Positions 1 through 12,000 of a stretch of 64,000 nucleotides of DNA are shown here, piece after piece. Each line of letters starts with the position of its first letter. The stretch's first letter is position 1. Position numbers and translations under genes: made by a program. Source of the stretch: Branchiostoma floridae (Eukaryota > Chordata > Leptocardii > Amphioxiformes > Branchiostomatidae); contig NC_049981.1 in NCBI RefSeq assembly GCF_000003815.2, positions 2,170,690 through 2,234,689 of the forward strand, written 5' to 3'. Under the pieces are notes generated by a model, which did not search any database, was not told the origin of the DNA, and saw only the letters and a list, made by a program, of their open reading frames with translations.

Positions 1-123
1 ATGCCGAAATGTGGTTTTTCGGATAGCTGAGATGTCGGGCTTTCATATGAGGGTATGTTTGTGTGCCAGTAACGTCAGATAGTTGAGTTACTAACAGTTG
101 CTTTCTCCTCTTTTTTTGTATAG

Positions 124-363
124 GAACCCATTGTTTAGAGGCTGCAAATTGAATCACCTGCGGATACCCTTGACAGCCCAGGAAATTATCAGACGCTCGG
201 GTGGCAATACTGTAATGCAAACTGTAATAGGGCATTCAATACGGGATATAACAGTGGCTGTCATATCGCCCGTAATAAGGCATAGGAAAGGCAAAATTTT
301 GTTTTTGGCTACCCGACAAATCCTAGCAAAAGCTGCCTACACTATCATATTTTTTGGTGAATA
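124..363 (+). CDS. candidate 3'-terminal exon of an unidentified gene
   Basis: A branch-point-like TACTAAC (about 89-95), a long pyrimidine tract and TATAG at 119-123 form a strong splice acceptor. From 124 one frame stays open for about 80 codons to TAG at 361-363 (it includes SGGNTVMQTVIGHSIRD). An AATAAA lies at 403-408. Another frame would stop after only four codons (EPIV), making the rest 3'UTR. I do not recognise the protein and no upstream exon is in the window. The acceptor and poly(A) signal are visible; that this is a real terminal exon, and which frame is used, is inference. Confidence 0.35.
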
Positions 364-415
364 GTGAATAAGCAGACCCTTGTAATGACTTGTCTCATCG
401 TCAATAAAGAAAGAA

Positions 416-1620
416 AGAAAGAAATTCTACAGTCGTACTGTGTATTTTTCACTCTTTAAACAAACAATAGCTTTTTGGACATTTAATGAAAGAATATATA
501 GTATCAATGTGTCTCTTTTCCAGGTATCCGATATTGAATATGCTTGTAACTACATGTACATCTGTATGATTACAAAATGATGAAATGTTGAACATTTCAG
601 TGCCGTGATGCATTTCATTTCATGCTATTCAATTGTATTAATTTGAAAAAAAAAGACAGAAGAAGAAAAAAAAAACAGAATCCGTACCGATCCCATTTCT
701 TTCAAGGCCGTGATACAACATTATTTTATTATGGGCTATAATAAGGCTCGTTATATGGTAAGTTGCCTGTAATCATTCGGACAAAACCATTCCTGGGGCT
801 CTAATTGCGGCCTCCTTCTAACCGCCTGTACGGGGGGATGGTGACTCCCGCGGTTTGTTTGGCGTCACCATAGCAACATATGACGGCTGCAACCATGGTA
901 ACAGATGGACATGTAGTTTGGCGACACAGATATGAAAGGCGCATGTTTCAAGCAGATGTTTGAGTCAGAAATTATGCCTTTTTTTAAAATCAGTCCCGTT
1001 TCTTTTCCTTTCCTGACATCAAGAAATTTGTTATCCCAGAAAACGTGTCGCGTTTGTTTATTGCAACCATGGCAACGGGATGTTGTACTGTCTCCTTAGC
1101 AACGTGAAAGAAGGTAAGAAGTTGTGAAACGGTCATGTAGGGTACTTTCCAAACAGAAGTTAGTCTCCGACTGTTTTTTTTTGGGGGGGGGGGTCTATTT
1201 TGTACCGTTTTCTGTTTTTCTTTTCCAAACAGAAAACGGTACAAAATCAAAAGTCTGATAAAACGCCTAAACCACTTTAAAAAACACATCCAAACTCGAA
1301 CCTCTGCTTGGAGAGTACTAGTACACAAACCGCGCGTCTGAACGTTCAAACGACCCGTTGCCATGGGAACGGAAACCGCTATTCCACACGGAACTGTCAG
1401 TCATCTCTTTGACCTTCAGGTTTACCCGCGCTGTGGAGAGGATTTTGCAGACTTGTGAAGGCGGGAAAGGATAAAAAGTCTTTGATGCCTACCATACATG
1501 ATGAAAGGGCTCCAGGGGGTAAAGCCGTCGTTTTCTGATATGTCAATCATTGCTGGATATTTTGCGGAAATTGCCACACGTTACATAAATTGCGTTGTAT
1601 CTTTCTGGGGAAGTATCAAA
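416..1620. other. non-coding stretch, no supported gene
   Basis: A-rich and mixed sequence with poly(A), G8-10 and T-rich runs. The only definite structure is the hairpin at 1197-1247. The open frames here look like chance frames. Confidence 0.5.
1197..1247. repeat. perfect 21-bp inverted repeat (hairpin)
   Basis: Positions 1197-1217 and 1227-1247 are exact reverse complements around a 9-nt spacer. The arm contains GTACCGTTTTCTG. It may be a small foldback TE relic; function unknown. Confidence 0.8.
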
Positions 1621-1621
1621 T

Positions 1622-1900
1622 GCAACCGAAAAGTATAAAATCTTACCGGGAAAGTATAAAATCTTACCGGGAAAGTATAAAATCTTACCGGGAAAGTATA
1701 AAATCTTACCGGGAAAAAAGAAAATCTTACCCGGAAAGTAGAAATCTTACCGGAAAGTATACCGGGAAAGTAGAAAATCTTACTGGGAAAGTATACGTAA
1801 GCTATCTTACGGGAAAGCCAGCAACAATCCTTCCAGAAATTGTACAATCCCACAGGAAAGTATTGAAATCCTACCGAGAAGGGATAGATTATTACCGGGA
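1622..1900. repeat. 21-bp minisatellite
   Basis: The unit AAAGTATAAAATCTTACCGG plus one G is nearly perfect four times at 1630-1715, then degenerates to about 1900. Because 21 is a multiple of three, + reads as repeated SIKSYRE and - as FPVRFYT, giving long open frames on both strands. This is best treated as non-coding tandem repeat. Confidence 0.85.
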
Positions 1901-3284
1901 AACTTTGGTATTCAAACTTTTTGAAGTGTGACATTGGACATTTGCTGTATAATACTTTCCATATATCAAACAAATATCTGCACAATCGAGGGACACCAAC
2001 AGGGATTTTTATCGTATCTGTGATGCGTCATTATCAGTGGAAATATGTACACTATTATATGTTATTCTTGGTATATTGATATGAGAAGAAATCATATTTC
2101 TTCATTTTTCCTCTTGGTATATGCAGTGGTAAATGTACTACAGAAAAAACTGTAATATAACATGTTACTATTGGATATAGGAGAATTCTTTTTACACAAC
2201 CAGCAGGTACTAACATTGCTTACGTTTCGATGTCTCTTAGACACCTGCGATAATTTTTGGAACATGTTACTATTGTTAGCAAGAAGGTTCAATTCAATGT
2301 TAGTACATGTCATTGTGGTGAATATTTAGCTGTTATTCCTTTTAAACTCCGGTGGAAAATCTGGCGATTCACGATCAACGTGTTTTTGACATTTACCATA
2401 GACAATGCATGTCATGATCGTCTGTCTGGTAGCTTGATAATGATATGTGTAGATCTATTTTTACTCAGCTACAAGTATGTTCGAAAGGAAACCTTTTGTT
2501 ATATTATCTACGGGTGGTATGGGGTCACGTACAAGTACCAAAACACATGAACGTCTGGCGGTAGAGTCAATTCCAAGTCACCAAGATGGTTTTGAACTAA
2601 TATATGTAATAAGTTTGAACTATTTTGAGTAAAAGAACATTTCAGTCACTAAAGTTCAAAATTGTTCAAACATTTTAAAATAAAAGTTTAAACATGTTTG
2701 AACCTTTTTACATTTCTTGGAACATTTGGGAAAGTAATGATATAATTATCTCTTTATTTAGAACAATTTTCAAACGTCTATGTGTTTGTGTTATTGTTCC
2801 AACATGTTACAACATTTTGTGTCATTTTTTCCCTCCATAAAAACTTTTATTGACCCCATAAACAAAGCTGCTAAGCTTGGTCCTTTGTTTGGCTCTTGTA
2901 TTTTTAGATTTTCTGGTGAGTCTTTTGTGTGAAGGTGGCAGACAGACATAATTTCCTGCACTTGGCAGGGATGTGTGAATTGCCCTCTTCCCAGCCCACT
3001 GACCCAGATTCATCATATTGTTTCCATGTTCGAACATGTGATCACAAATGATGCATCTATGTTGGAACAGTTTAGAAACTAACAGAAATAATGTATTTGA
3101 TGTCAGAAATGTTTCTAACATGTATGAATACTATAGAAATATTCAGAATGCCACATAAATGTTATAAATAGTTCTAAACAGTTACTTATCACAGTTAGAT
3201 TGTTGCAAAGATTTCCAAAATGTTAGAACAAAAGGCAAGAAACACCCTCTCGGTAATATGGAATCGACTCTATAATTTCTTCAT
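1901..3284. other. AT-rich non-coding stretch
   Basis: No gene supported. From 2600 to 3240 there is a dense scatter of short words such as GTTCAAAC, GTTCGAAC, GTTAGAAC and AACATGTT on both strands, which may be an old, decayed repeat. Confidence 0.4.
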
Positions 3285-3395
3285 TTTCTAATCGGCCCAA
3301 CATCTGGTTTACTCATTTTTTTCAAGTACAGTTTTTCCGGACCACTCCAACAAGAAAAAAACGATTTTGTACCGGTACCGATTAGCGATTTAAGG
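3285..3395 (-). mobile_element. fragment of hAT-like non-autonomous element
   Basis: The reverse complement (TGAAAAAAATGAGTAAACC, GATGTTGGGCCGATTAGA) matches the interior of the element at 29707-30195 (TGAAAAAAATCAGTAGACTG, GATGTTGGACCGATTAGA), with GGTACCGGTAC nearby in both. Confidence 0.5.
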
Positions 3396-3984
3396 TCCTT
3401 GACACGTTATTAAACCTTAAGGAGGGTGTAGTTAAGGTGTTCAGTATCTTGAAACGTGAAGACGAACGAGACGTAGTTTGCTACTAACGCTCGAGATGAA
3501 ACCAATCTATCCAGACGTCAGCACGAAAATTGGTTCTTTACAAACCGCGGGGCCACAATTAGCAGCTCACATCCGCTCGGGGGCTGTTATCGTTTTCTGA
3601 GCTGTCAATCAAACCCGGCGCTTCACGGAGAGAAAGAGGCGTCTTTCCAGGAAATGTTGCGATGTTACGGGTGTTGTGTGTCCTAATTTACTGGTAGCAA
3701 GGAAATGCTATATATCATCACAAAGATGGTACATTTTACAACTAAAAAGTGCCGAAAATGCTACATTTTAGCAAGAAATGTTGGATTTTACCACAAAGTG
3801 CAGCATTTTACGATAGGAATTGTACATACATTTAACCCGGAGACTGATCCATTTGCAGACAAAGGGGCTAAATCACATTTCTCCAATCCACAAAAATGGC
3901 GCCTCTTGTCACAATGACTTGTTTTCCTCATAGGATTCCATCCTCGGCCTCTAAGGATATTGAATGACGTATTCTTCCCCGCTA

Positions 3985-4480
3985 AGGACTTTCACTAACG
4001 AGTGTATTGTTACCACACAGAACTTTCACTGAAAAGGAAGGTATTGCATGTTATTACAAACAACTTTCACTAACGAACGTAGTGTTACCGCTGAAGACTT
4101 TCTCTGAATAGATTATTATCACCGCAAAAAACTTTCACCGCACTAACGAGCCTGTTGTTGTCGCAAACGACTTTCACTAACGAGCCTGTTGTTGTCCCAA
4201 ACAACTTTCACTAACGAGCCTGTTGTTGTCGCAAACAACTTTCACTAACGAGCCTGTTGTTGTCGCAAACAACTTTCACTAACGAGCCTGTTGTTGTCCC
4301 AAACAACTTTCACTAACGAGCCTGTTCTTGTCCCAAACAACTTTCACTAAAGAACCTGTTCGCAAACAATTTTCACTAACGAGTGTATGGTTTCCGCTAA
4401 GGACTTTCACTAGCTGTAGTATTGTCTCAAATGACTTTTATTAAGGGGAGTATTGTTACTGCGACTTTCAATTAAGGCGT
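3985..4480. repeat. 34-bp minisatellite
   Basis: The unit contains AACTTTCACTAACGAGCCTG followed by TTGTTGTCGCAAAC. About five near-identical 34-bp copies lie at 4145-4345, with degenerate copies on both sides. The word ACTTTCAC keeps recurring to about 4890, so an older array may have been longer. Confidence 0.9.
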
Positions 4481-5082
4481 ATTCAGGACAATACCGAAGC
4501 GTACGTGTTTATAACTGTGTGTACAACTACACGTTATTTCTGCGCTTGTGATACCCCGACAAGAAGATTATGTTTGGTGATATCATTAGACAACAAGACC
4601 TTTCACTACCGGATGGAGCTAATGAAAATTGGAAGAAGCTTTCAAACCATAAAGACTGATGACAGCAACTTTCACTTCCGGAAACTTAAGAATACCACAA
4701 TGGAGAGAAGCTTTCAACTCATCTCGACTCTGGACAAGTTGATAACATGTTGTTTTGATATATCTTAAACAGGAAACTTTTCACTACCGGAAGCCTAATG
4801 TTACAGCATCAAAAGGAAAAAGCCTCAGATCATAAATACTTTCCTTTCTTGCGACCATTAATTATGATGCATCTGGCAGCAATAAGAACTTTCATTTTCA
4901 CTGGTATCTTAATCCCACAGTATTCTGACAAGAAGCCACCCATTAGGAACACTAGAATTCACCAGAAAGAAGAATTGTTTATCATACACCATGCAAATTG
5001 ATCACTATGTAATCGTTAACTGTTATTTAATTAAAGACTTGTTCTCTGACTCAAACCAGTACTTATACCAAAAAAGCGCCAC

Positions 5083-5280
5083 CTACCACGAGGACGGGAG
5101 CTGCAGCTCTTCCATGTGGCGGTCCTCGTGCAGGTCTTGGTCGTAGGACGACATGTCGTAAATCCCGGCCTGCGCACCGAGCATGTCCTCTTCGGTTTGC
5201 GACATGTCGCGATCGATGATTGTCGTTGGCAAAGGCAAGGTCAGTCGGTCCGATTGTAACCACGTCCGCTTGGTAATAAT
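5083..5280 (-). CDS. candidate 3'-terminal coding exon, unidentified protein
   Basis: On the minus strand a T-rich tract ending CTAG (5284-5281) is followed by an open frame of 65 codons from 5280 to TAG at 5085-5083. The C-terminal part is acidic and protein-like (TEEDMLGAQAGIYDMSSYDQ, then DLHEDRHMEELQLPSSW). An ATTAAA signal lies about 52 nt downstream (5031-5026). Alternatively GTG|GTAGGT at 5087-5082 could be a splice donor, in which case the exon continues to lower coordinates. No upstream exon is seen. I do not recognise the protein. Confidence 0.45.
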   Translation of the reverse strand: MITKRTWLQSDRLTLPLPTTIIDRDMSQTEEDMLGAQAGIYDMSSYDQDLHEDRHMEELQLPSSW

Positions 5281-5649
5281 CTAGAAAAAAAGCAAATGTA
5301 AAACAACCATACTGGTATACTAGTATGTCATTCTTTAATTTATCAATCCATTCGTTCGTTTGGTCATTCAAAGACCCTTTACTTAATTCGTAAAGTACAT
5401 TTGTAACTCAATAGATACTCAACTGGAGAAAGTTTGGAGAAACGGTTAAATGTTTCAGATAACATGCACTGTCCTTCGTTAGGGAACTGCCAAGTTTTAC
5501 AGCAAAACTCTTGAATTGATATCTGTATCTGTATCTATGCAGCCGGTATAACCACACTTCGGCGCAACACACCAGCTTCGCAGGCACACAGCGCGGCAGC
5601 AGGTGGTTATATTACACTGAACGGCCCATTGAGAATGAGATTGAGACCC

Positions 5650-6110
5650 ATCATACGTAACTTTTGCATATCTATAATAATAATCTTTATTGAGACACGA
5701 CAAAAGTACAGCGACTTTCGTAAGGTCGACATGTATAACAAACTACTTACAGTACAACTAAACACACACATATCTATAGGTATGAATAAATCAACATATA
5801 GGGTCTAGCTTGTCATTTACACTATTGGATCTATGGTATAAACATTCGTGGATATATCTGCCTATTTGTACACATTGTGGATTATCGCCTCCCAGAATGT
5901 AGTTGAGTTTATCTATGGAACAGAGAGAAGCAAATTCTTTAGAACAAGCGGAAAGTAGTACAGTGTGAACAGCTCTGTGCGTTTGTCATTATATTGAGAA
6001 CATTCCATAATAAAGTGACGTTCGTCTTCGATCTCATTTGGGCAGAATGGAATATGATGACGTAAAGACAATTCTTACACGTACAATTGTTTGCGAATCC
6101 CGCCAGTTTG
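5650..6110 (-). mobile_element. LINE 3'-end fragment with C-terminal Cys-His knuckle
   Basis: Read on minus, about 6065-5960 encodes HIPFCPNEIEDERHFIMECS, the Cys/His-containing C-terminal motif that follows the reverse transcriptase in many invertebrate non-LTR elements. The remainder towards 5650 resembles a 3'UTR ending in TCAATAAAGATTATTATTAT. No RT domain is retained. Confidence 0.7.
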
Positions 6111-7215
6111 AAAGGCAATACATGAAAGAATGTACAATCCCGCCCTCAACAGGAAAGGAGGCCTACGCGTCAATTTTCCGGCACTAAGACACTTGATATC
6201 CGACGCCCACACCCCCACGAGACAAGATATGCTCTTGTACTCATACAACAGGCGCTCGTTGGCATTTCATTAACTGTACATTTACATTACGTGGCTTGTT
6301 ATCTCTGAGATGTCTACCCTTCATCGACATTTATCCATGTTTGTTTGTTGGTAGGTCTTGACGTAAGTTCGGAACGTGAGACACGTCACTGACATCGGTG
6401 AATAACCCTTTAATACCCCCTTGGCGGCTAATTACCTGCCCCCTCCGGCTATTTGCCACCCTCGTACGTTTGCAATTTTGTTAAGGTCTATATTGCATAA
6501 AATTTACTCTTTGCTAGATCAAAGGAGATGTGGCCCTCCCACCCATGCCGTGGGGTTCGGAGTCTGATGCCACCTGGACTGAGGTTTAGGCGAAATTCAG
6601 AAGTGACGCTAAGCCAGATTTTTAGAGAAGATGGAACGGAGCATCAAGACTGACCTAGCAGAAAACATTTCCCAAAATATGGACTGTTTGCACCCACGTG
6701 ATTATGACGTAAGCATTGTCCGCCATGTTGGACGGTTAAATGGCAAACGTCACCGACAAGTTGTCAAGTGGAGGCTTGAAATGGAAATACGATTACCAAC
6801 TTGAAATCATTGAATACCCTTCTTTTAATTAAAATTTCCACAATCAGGAGTCTTTCTGGGTCAAGTGGAATAAAGAGCGTCTGGGCCTTCCAATTTTGGT
6901 CAAGTTTTTTTTTTCTTTCAGTTCAGCAGATTCATTGGCGTAAGGATAGATGTGAGTTGTTGGGTCCTGCGGATGAATACAGGAGAAAACCTGGGCACAG
7001 ATCTAGGATCAGCTTCAGTCGATGTCATCTGTTCTAAAAGTTTTAGTCCGGTACACCCCACTTTCTTTGTATGGATATGAAGTTCGTCCTTGTTACTTTT
7101 TGTTGGATAAGAATTTGAAACTTGGGTTAAGTACTTTAAGGAAGTCTTGATAGGTTCCATTGCAAGGGGAAGCTCAACTCGATATTACAATTAAAGGTGT
7201 ATTTGTCTGTTGCGT
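6110..7215. other. non-coding stretch
   Basis: No exon-like frame with splice signals, tRNA-like boxes or clear repeats recognised. Confidence 0.4.
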
Positions 7216-7221
7216 ATGTAA

Positions 7222-7268
7222 GGCCATTTTGTTTTGATTATATGGATGGCATCCTTTGATAATCCCAA
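7222..7268 (+). mobile_element. left end of Harbinger-like MITE (GGCCA family)
   Basis: TAA then GGCCATTTTGTTTTGATTAT followed by ATGGATGGCATCC matches the terminal repeat of the elements at 18575, 36800 and 62322. The other end is not found nearby. Confidence 0.6.
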
Positions 7269-7999
7269 ATAAGACCGTTTGCAAAAAAAAATGCATCATG
7301 AATTATCATATAGCCAGGCGCCGCGGACCAATCAGAAGGCCCCGTTCAACGTTGGTTATGACGCCGATTCCAGGCAGCCCGGTGTGTATCGGCACCGCTT
7401 TGTTCACTCGGTGATTTTATTCGGTAGTTATAGCAAACGACCAGGCGTTTTGACACCATATACACCTCGGGGCGGGTCATTAACCCTTAATTATAGCTAG
7501 GAATGTTGAGCAAAGACTTTTAATACACAAAGTATGCTACACCGAAAAAAGATTAATTCTTCGTTCTTCTTTCATACAGTCTACAATATTAGTGTCCGTT
7601 TCCTTATATATTTGCTAATTTTGCTTTGGGGAATTTACAGTATGGATGAAAACTTTATTTTGACGGACGAAAGTCGATGCGTACCATGATGTCAATCATA
7701 AAATCAAATCAACATTATTTTAGTCAGGCATGCGTCATGGGAAGAAACTGACCGAAATAAACAGGAACATCAAACACTGACCTAACTGCCCTACAGCGTG
7801 GAAATCTCATCCGATTGGGGTTTGCTTGAACTAAAATGAAATGAATTGAATTGATTGGACATCGTCTACCCAATTATGGTTCACCGCGGTACCGGACATG
7901 TGCTGCCGTCACCACTAGTACATCAAACAGGCGACAGAAAAATTACATTGATAAGATAAAGGTCATCCTGGTAAAGATACGAAAGACCAGAGCTACACG
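7269..7999. other. non-coding stretch
   Basis: Contains an open frame at 7279-7500 without splice or homology support. Nothing else recognised. Confidence 0.35.
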
Positions 8000-8190
8000 T
8001 GTGTCACCGCTCACGACCAGCGTGTGAACTGCTCGTGCACTGCTCACACCAGCGTCTGCACTCCTCGCGCACTGCATACACCATAGCGTGTGCAATGCTC
8101 TCTCACCGCTTCACCAGCGTGTACACTACTCGCACACTGCTTTCACCGGCGTGTGCACTACTCACACACCGCGCACACACGTGTCGCTCT
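8000..8190. repeat. ~32-bp minisatellite
   Basis: Five to six degenerate copies of a unit beginning CCAGCGTGTGCACTACTCGC, with CACTGC and TCACA in the second half. Confidence 0.8.
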
Positions 8191-8291
8191 GGTCTTTCGC
8201 AAAAAGAAGAACATTTGCGTAACGTCTGTTACCGGCATTCTTATGAGACTTATGACCTTGTAGTAGTGCCTAGTGGCACATAGGTCAGTAA

Positions 8292-8525
8292 AGGTGGTAT
8301 CTCACTGCAATTGGGGAACCGGTTCGGCACTGCGGGGTTCGTTGTTGACTCGACGAATTTCAGAGATAAAGACCGAATTTTCTTACATTTTGTGTATTTT
8401 GTTGTCTTCTGCGTCATACTTTTACGTATTACGCAATATTCAAAAAATTAAATATCGGCGAAAATAACGCAACAGTGCCACAGTGAACGAACCCGTAGTG
8501 CCCCAAGTGCATTGAGATACCACCT
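8292..8525. mobile_element. 234-bp MITE with TIR AGGTGGTATCTCA
   Basis: The ends AGGTGGTATCTCACTGCA and TGCATTGAGATACCACCT are inverted repeats, and similarity continues inwards (GGGTTCGTT / AACGAACCC). Both ends are flanked by TAA (8289-8291 and 8526-8528), consistent with a 3-bp Harbinger-type target duplication. Confidence 0.8.
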
Positions 8526-8551
8526 TAAGCTTCATTGCTGTTTCTGTAACA

Positions 8552-8700
8552 GGGTATATTTTTACAAGGGGATCTTGCTGGCCCTTTCCCTTTGACAAGC
8601 TCGACGCACCTACATTGTATGTCACTTCCGAAAGATGGGTGTATCTCAAACGAAGATGTCCCGCACAGGATTGAACCAGGGTCTCCAGTTATGCCACGGT
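8552..8700 (-). mobile_element. tRNA-derived SINE, family C, fragment
   Basis: On minus it begins with TGGCATAACTGGAGACCC and a B-box-like GGTTCAATCC, followed by a body with CTTTCGGAAG, AAAGGGCCAGC and CCTTGTAAAAATATACCC. The body matches the element at 17960-18222. Confidence 0.65.
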
Positions 8701-9054
8701 CACATTTCTAGGCCCACCCGGCAGTTTTAGGGAATGAAAAATATGATACAATGCCCAATACCTCGTATAGAAGGCATACGTTGGCATGGTTTCATCTCCA
8801 AAATCTATCCGTTTTACAACAAAACAGGTGCCAATCAATGCCAGAATTAACAAACAGCGGCTGACTTTCTTAGGGTATGCGTCCAGAGCAACCCCCACAC
8901 AAGAGGTGATCAAACTGACATCAGATCCCGATCCATCATGCAAGCGCCCTAGAGGCCGCCCAAGAGGAAGATGAGAAGATCAGGACTTCAACACACTCCA
9001 GGAGCTGGGGGTCCCCAGATCCGACTGGACTGTCTACGACCAGTGCAGAACAAC

Positions 9055-12000
9055 ATGTATCTCTCTTTATACGCGAAGATCTTGAGTTTGTACAAAGGGA
9101 CGATTTAACTATACATTCGCATGAGGGAAATGTGGAGTCCATTTTTATTGAACTTCCAGTGTCTTCCTCTCCTACTCGTAAGAATATGATATTAGGATGT
9201 GTATACCGACCGCCTGACACGGATATTAAGGACTTTACTAGTCATCTTGCGACAACACTGGATACAATAAGTAAGGAAGGTAAAACATGTTTTCTTCTTG
9301 GCGATTTCAATATAGACTTACTAAAAAATGAAAGACATACTCTAACGACAGATTTTTTAAATATGTTATTCTCGTGTTGTATGTATCCCACAATCACCAA
9401 ACCAACAAGAATAACTGACAAATCTGCGACCCTAATCGATAATATATTAACAAACTCCTTATCTGAATCCTATACTTCTGGCACTCTTGTAACAGATATT
9501 TCGGACCATTTACCTATATTTTACATAATGAAATGTAAATCCGATGTGAGTAAAACTAACAGTACAAAACGACGTTTGCGCAAATTTACTAGTTCCAATA
9601 TCACTAAATTCAAAAACCAATTAGCGGATGTAACATGGGACAAATTATACAATTTCTCTAACACAAATGATGCCTACAGTCATTTTATTCAAGTCATTAC
9701 TTCTCTGTTTGAAGAATGTTTCCCGATTGTTACTCACTCCGAACGTAATGTAGAAAAGAACAAACCCTGGTTCACTCCTGCGCTTCATAAATCGTCCATC
9801 AAGAAAAACAAGTTATACAAAAAATATGTAAGGAATCCAAATCCAACTTCTTTCCAGACATATAAAACTTACAGAAATAAATTCAACACATTAATTCGCT
9901 TATCTAAAAGGAATCACTATCACAAAAAATTCAAGGAGACAACAGATAACATAAGAACCACATGGAAATTGATAAACGAGCTTCTTAATAAAAAAAAGAA
10001 ATCGAATGTCCTTCCTAGCAAACTCTGTGACGACACATATGAAATATCAAACCCACAAGACATTGTAGATGCCTTCAATAACTTTTTTGTTAATATTGGA
10101 CCCTCATTAGCTAAAAAGATCGACAAGATTGACTGTTCTCCTCTATCTTTCATTAACAATGTCTACCCATCTTATAGCTTCTTTGAAACACCCACTGCAT
10201 CCGAAGTCCAGAATATTATTTGTAATCTTAAGAACTCTGCTCCTGGTAATGATGAATTAAGCACCTCCTTAATAAAACAAGTCAGCAGCTCAATACTAGA
10301 GCCCCTCACGTATATATTAAAATTGTCCTTGGAAACTGGTATGGTCCCAAATGATTTAAAGATAGCCAAAGTCATACCGCTTTTCAAATCGGGAAACACC
10401 TGTTTACTGTCAAATTACCGCCCCATATCAGTTTTGCCGGTATTTTCAAAAGTCCTAGAGAAATTAGTATACAAGAGAATTCTACAGCACTTAGAAGATA
10501 ACAACATTCTCCATGAACACCAATATGGCTTCCGTAAACACCATTCAACATATATGACACTTTTGAAATTAGTAGATAAAATTACCTCGGCCTTAGAAAA
10601 GAATGAATTCACCATTGGTGTGTTTCTGGACTTGTCGAAAGCATTCGACACCGTGAACCATAAAATTCTATTAGAAAAACTTAACTGCTATGGCTTTCAA
10701 GGATATGTTTTAACATGGCTAAAAGACTATTTATCTAACAGAAAACAGTATGTTTCTAATAATACCTACTCCTCAGATACAAGATCAATTTCCTGTGGCG
10801 TCCCTCAAGGTTCTATTCTTGGTCCTCTATTATTTCTCATATATATCAACGATTTGGCTAATGTATCTGATGAACTATATGCACTACTATTTGCAGATGA
10901 TACTAACTTGTTTTCATCACATTCTGACCTTGGTATATTAGTCAGTAAAATGAATAGAGAATTAGACAAAGTAAACAAATGGTTCCAAATTAACAAATTA
11001 TCCTTAAATGTCAAGAAAACAAATTTCATTATTTTTGCAGGGAAGAAAAAATACAATAAGGAAATTGTTAAAATAGCTATTAATAACACACCAATTAATC
11101 AAGTTACGCACACGTGTTTCTTAGGTGTCACCATTGATGACAAACTTACCTGGAAAAAACATATTGACCTTATTTGCAAAAAAATCTATAAAAACATAGG
11201 TATTGTCAGAAAAATCGCAACGCTACTATCTTCTAAAACATATATGATATTATACTATAGTTTACTATATCCCTATCTTGCATATTGTAATATCGTATGG
11301 GCGAGTACATACTCCACATCACTTAAACCTCTACTTCTTCTGCAGAAACGCTTCGTCCGAATAGTCTCAAATGTGTCGTATACATTCCCTTCTGCATCTT
11401 TGTTTCGTAATTTAAAAGTATTAACTATATATGATATAAACAAACTGCAAAGTTGCCTTTTTGTTCACAAAACCATTAATAGTTCTTGTATACCAAAGCA
11501 ATTCCAGAACCTTTTCCATCACAATTCAGACCACCATCAGTACCATACCAGACAGTCTAACCATTTAAAACAGATACAAGTAAAAACACAACAAAGAAAG
11601 TTTTCCATGCTGTTCAGGTGTCCGCAAATCTGGAATAGTTTAAATGAAACCTTATATCTTAGTCATTCACCATCCATCTTCAAAAACCTGTTAAAAAAGT
11701 CATTATTAGATAATCAAACATTTAATTAATCTCCCATTCTTTGTAAGTTGTTACTTTTCTTTCAATGTTATATTCTTATTACATCATTTCATTCATTTCG
11801 CCGTTATGATATTGCATTAGTTATCATTTATTGAACTATTATGATTTATTTCCATTTTGTTAATTGATATAATTCTTTTGGTTACATTATTGTCTAATGT
11901 ATAATTTTTTCACGTCTATTCAATCTTGTTACTTTGGAGGAAGACTTTGTACAAGCCACGAGGCTTTTTTCTTCCCCCCTGCATGTACTTTCATCCTTTA

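Noticed and set aside
990..1364. 124-codon minus ORF
   Set aside because: It spans a poly(G)/poly(C) run and the hairpin, with no splice signals or domain.
3985..4480. Regularly spaced repeats resembling a CRISPR array
   Set aside because: The whole 34-bp unit repeats without unique spacers and the DNA is eukaryotic; it is a minisatellite.
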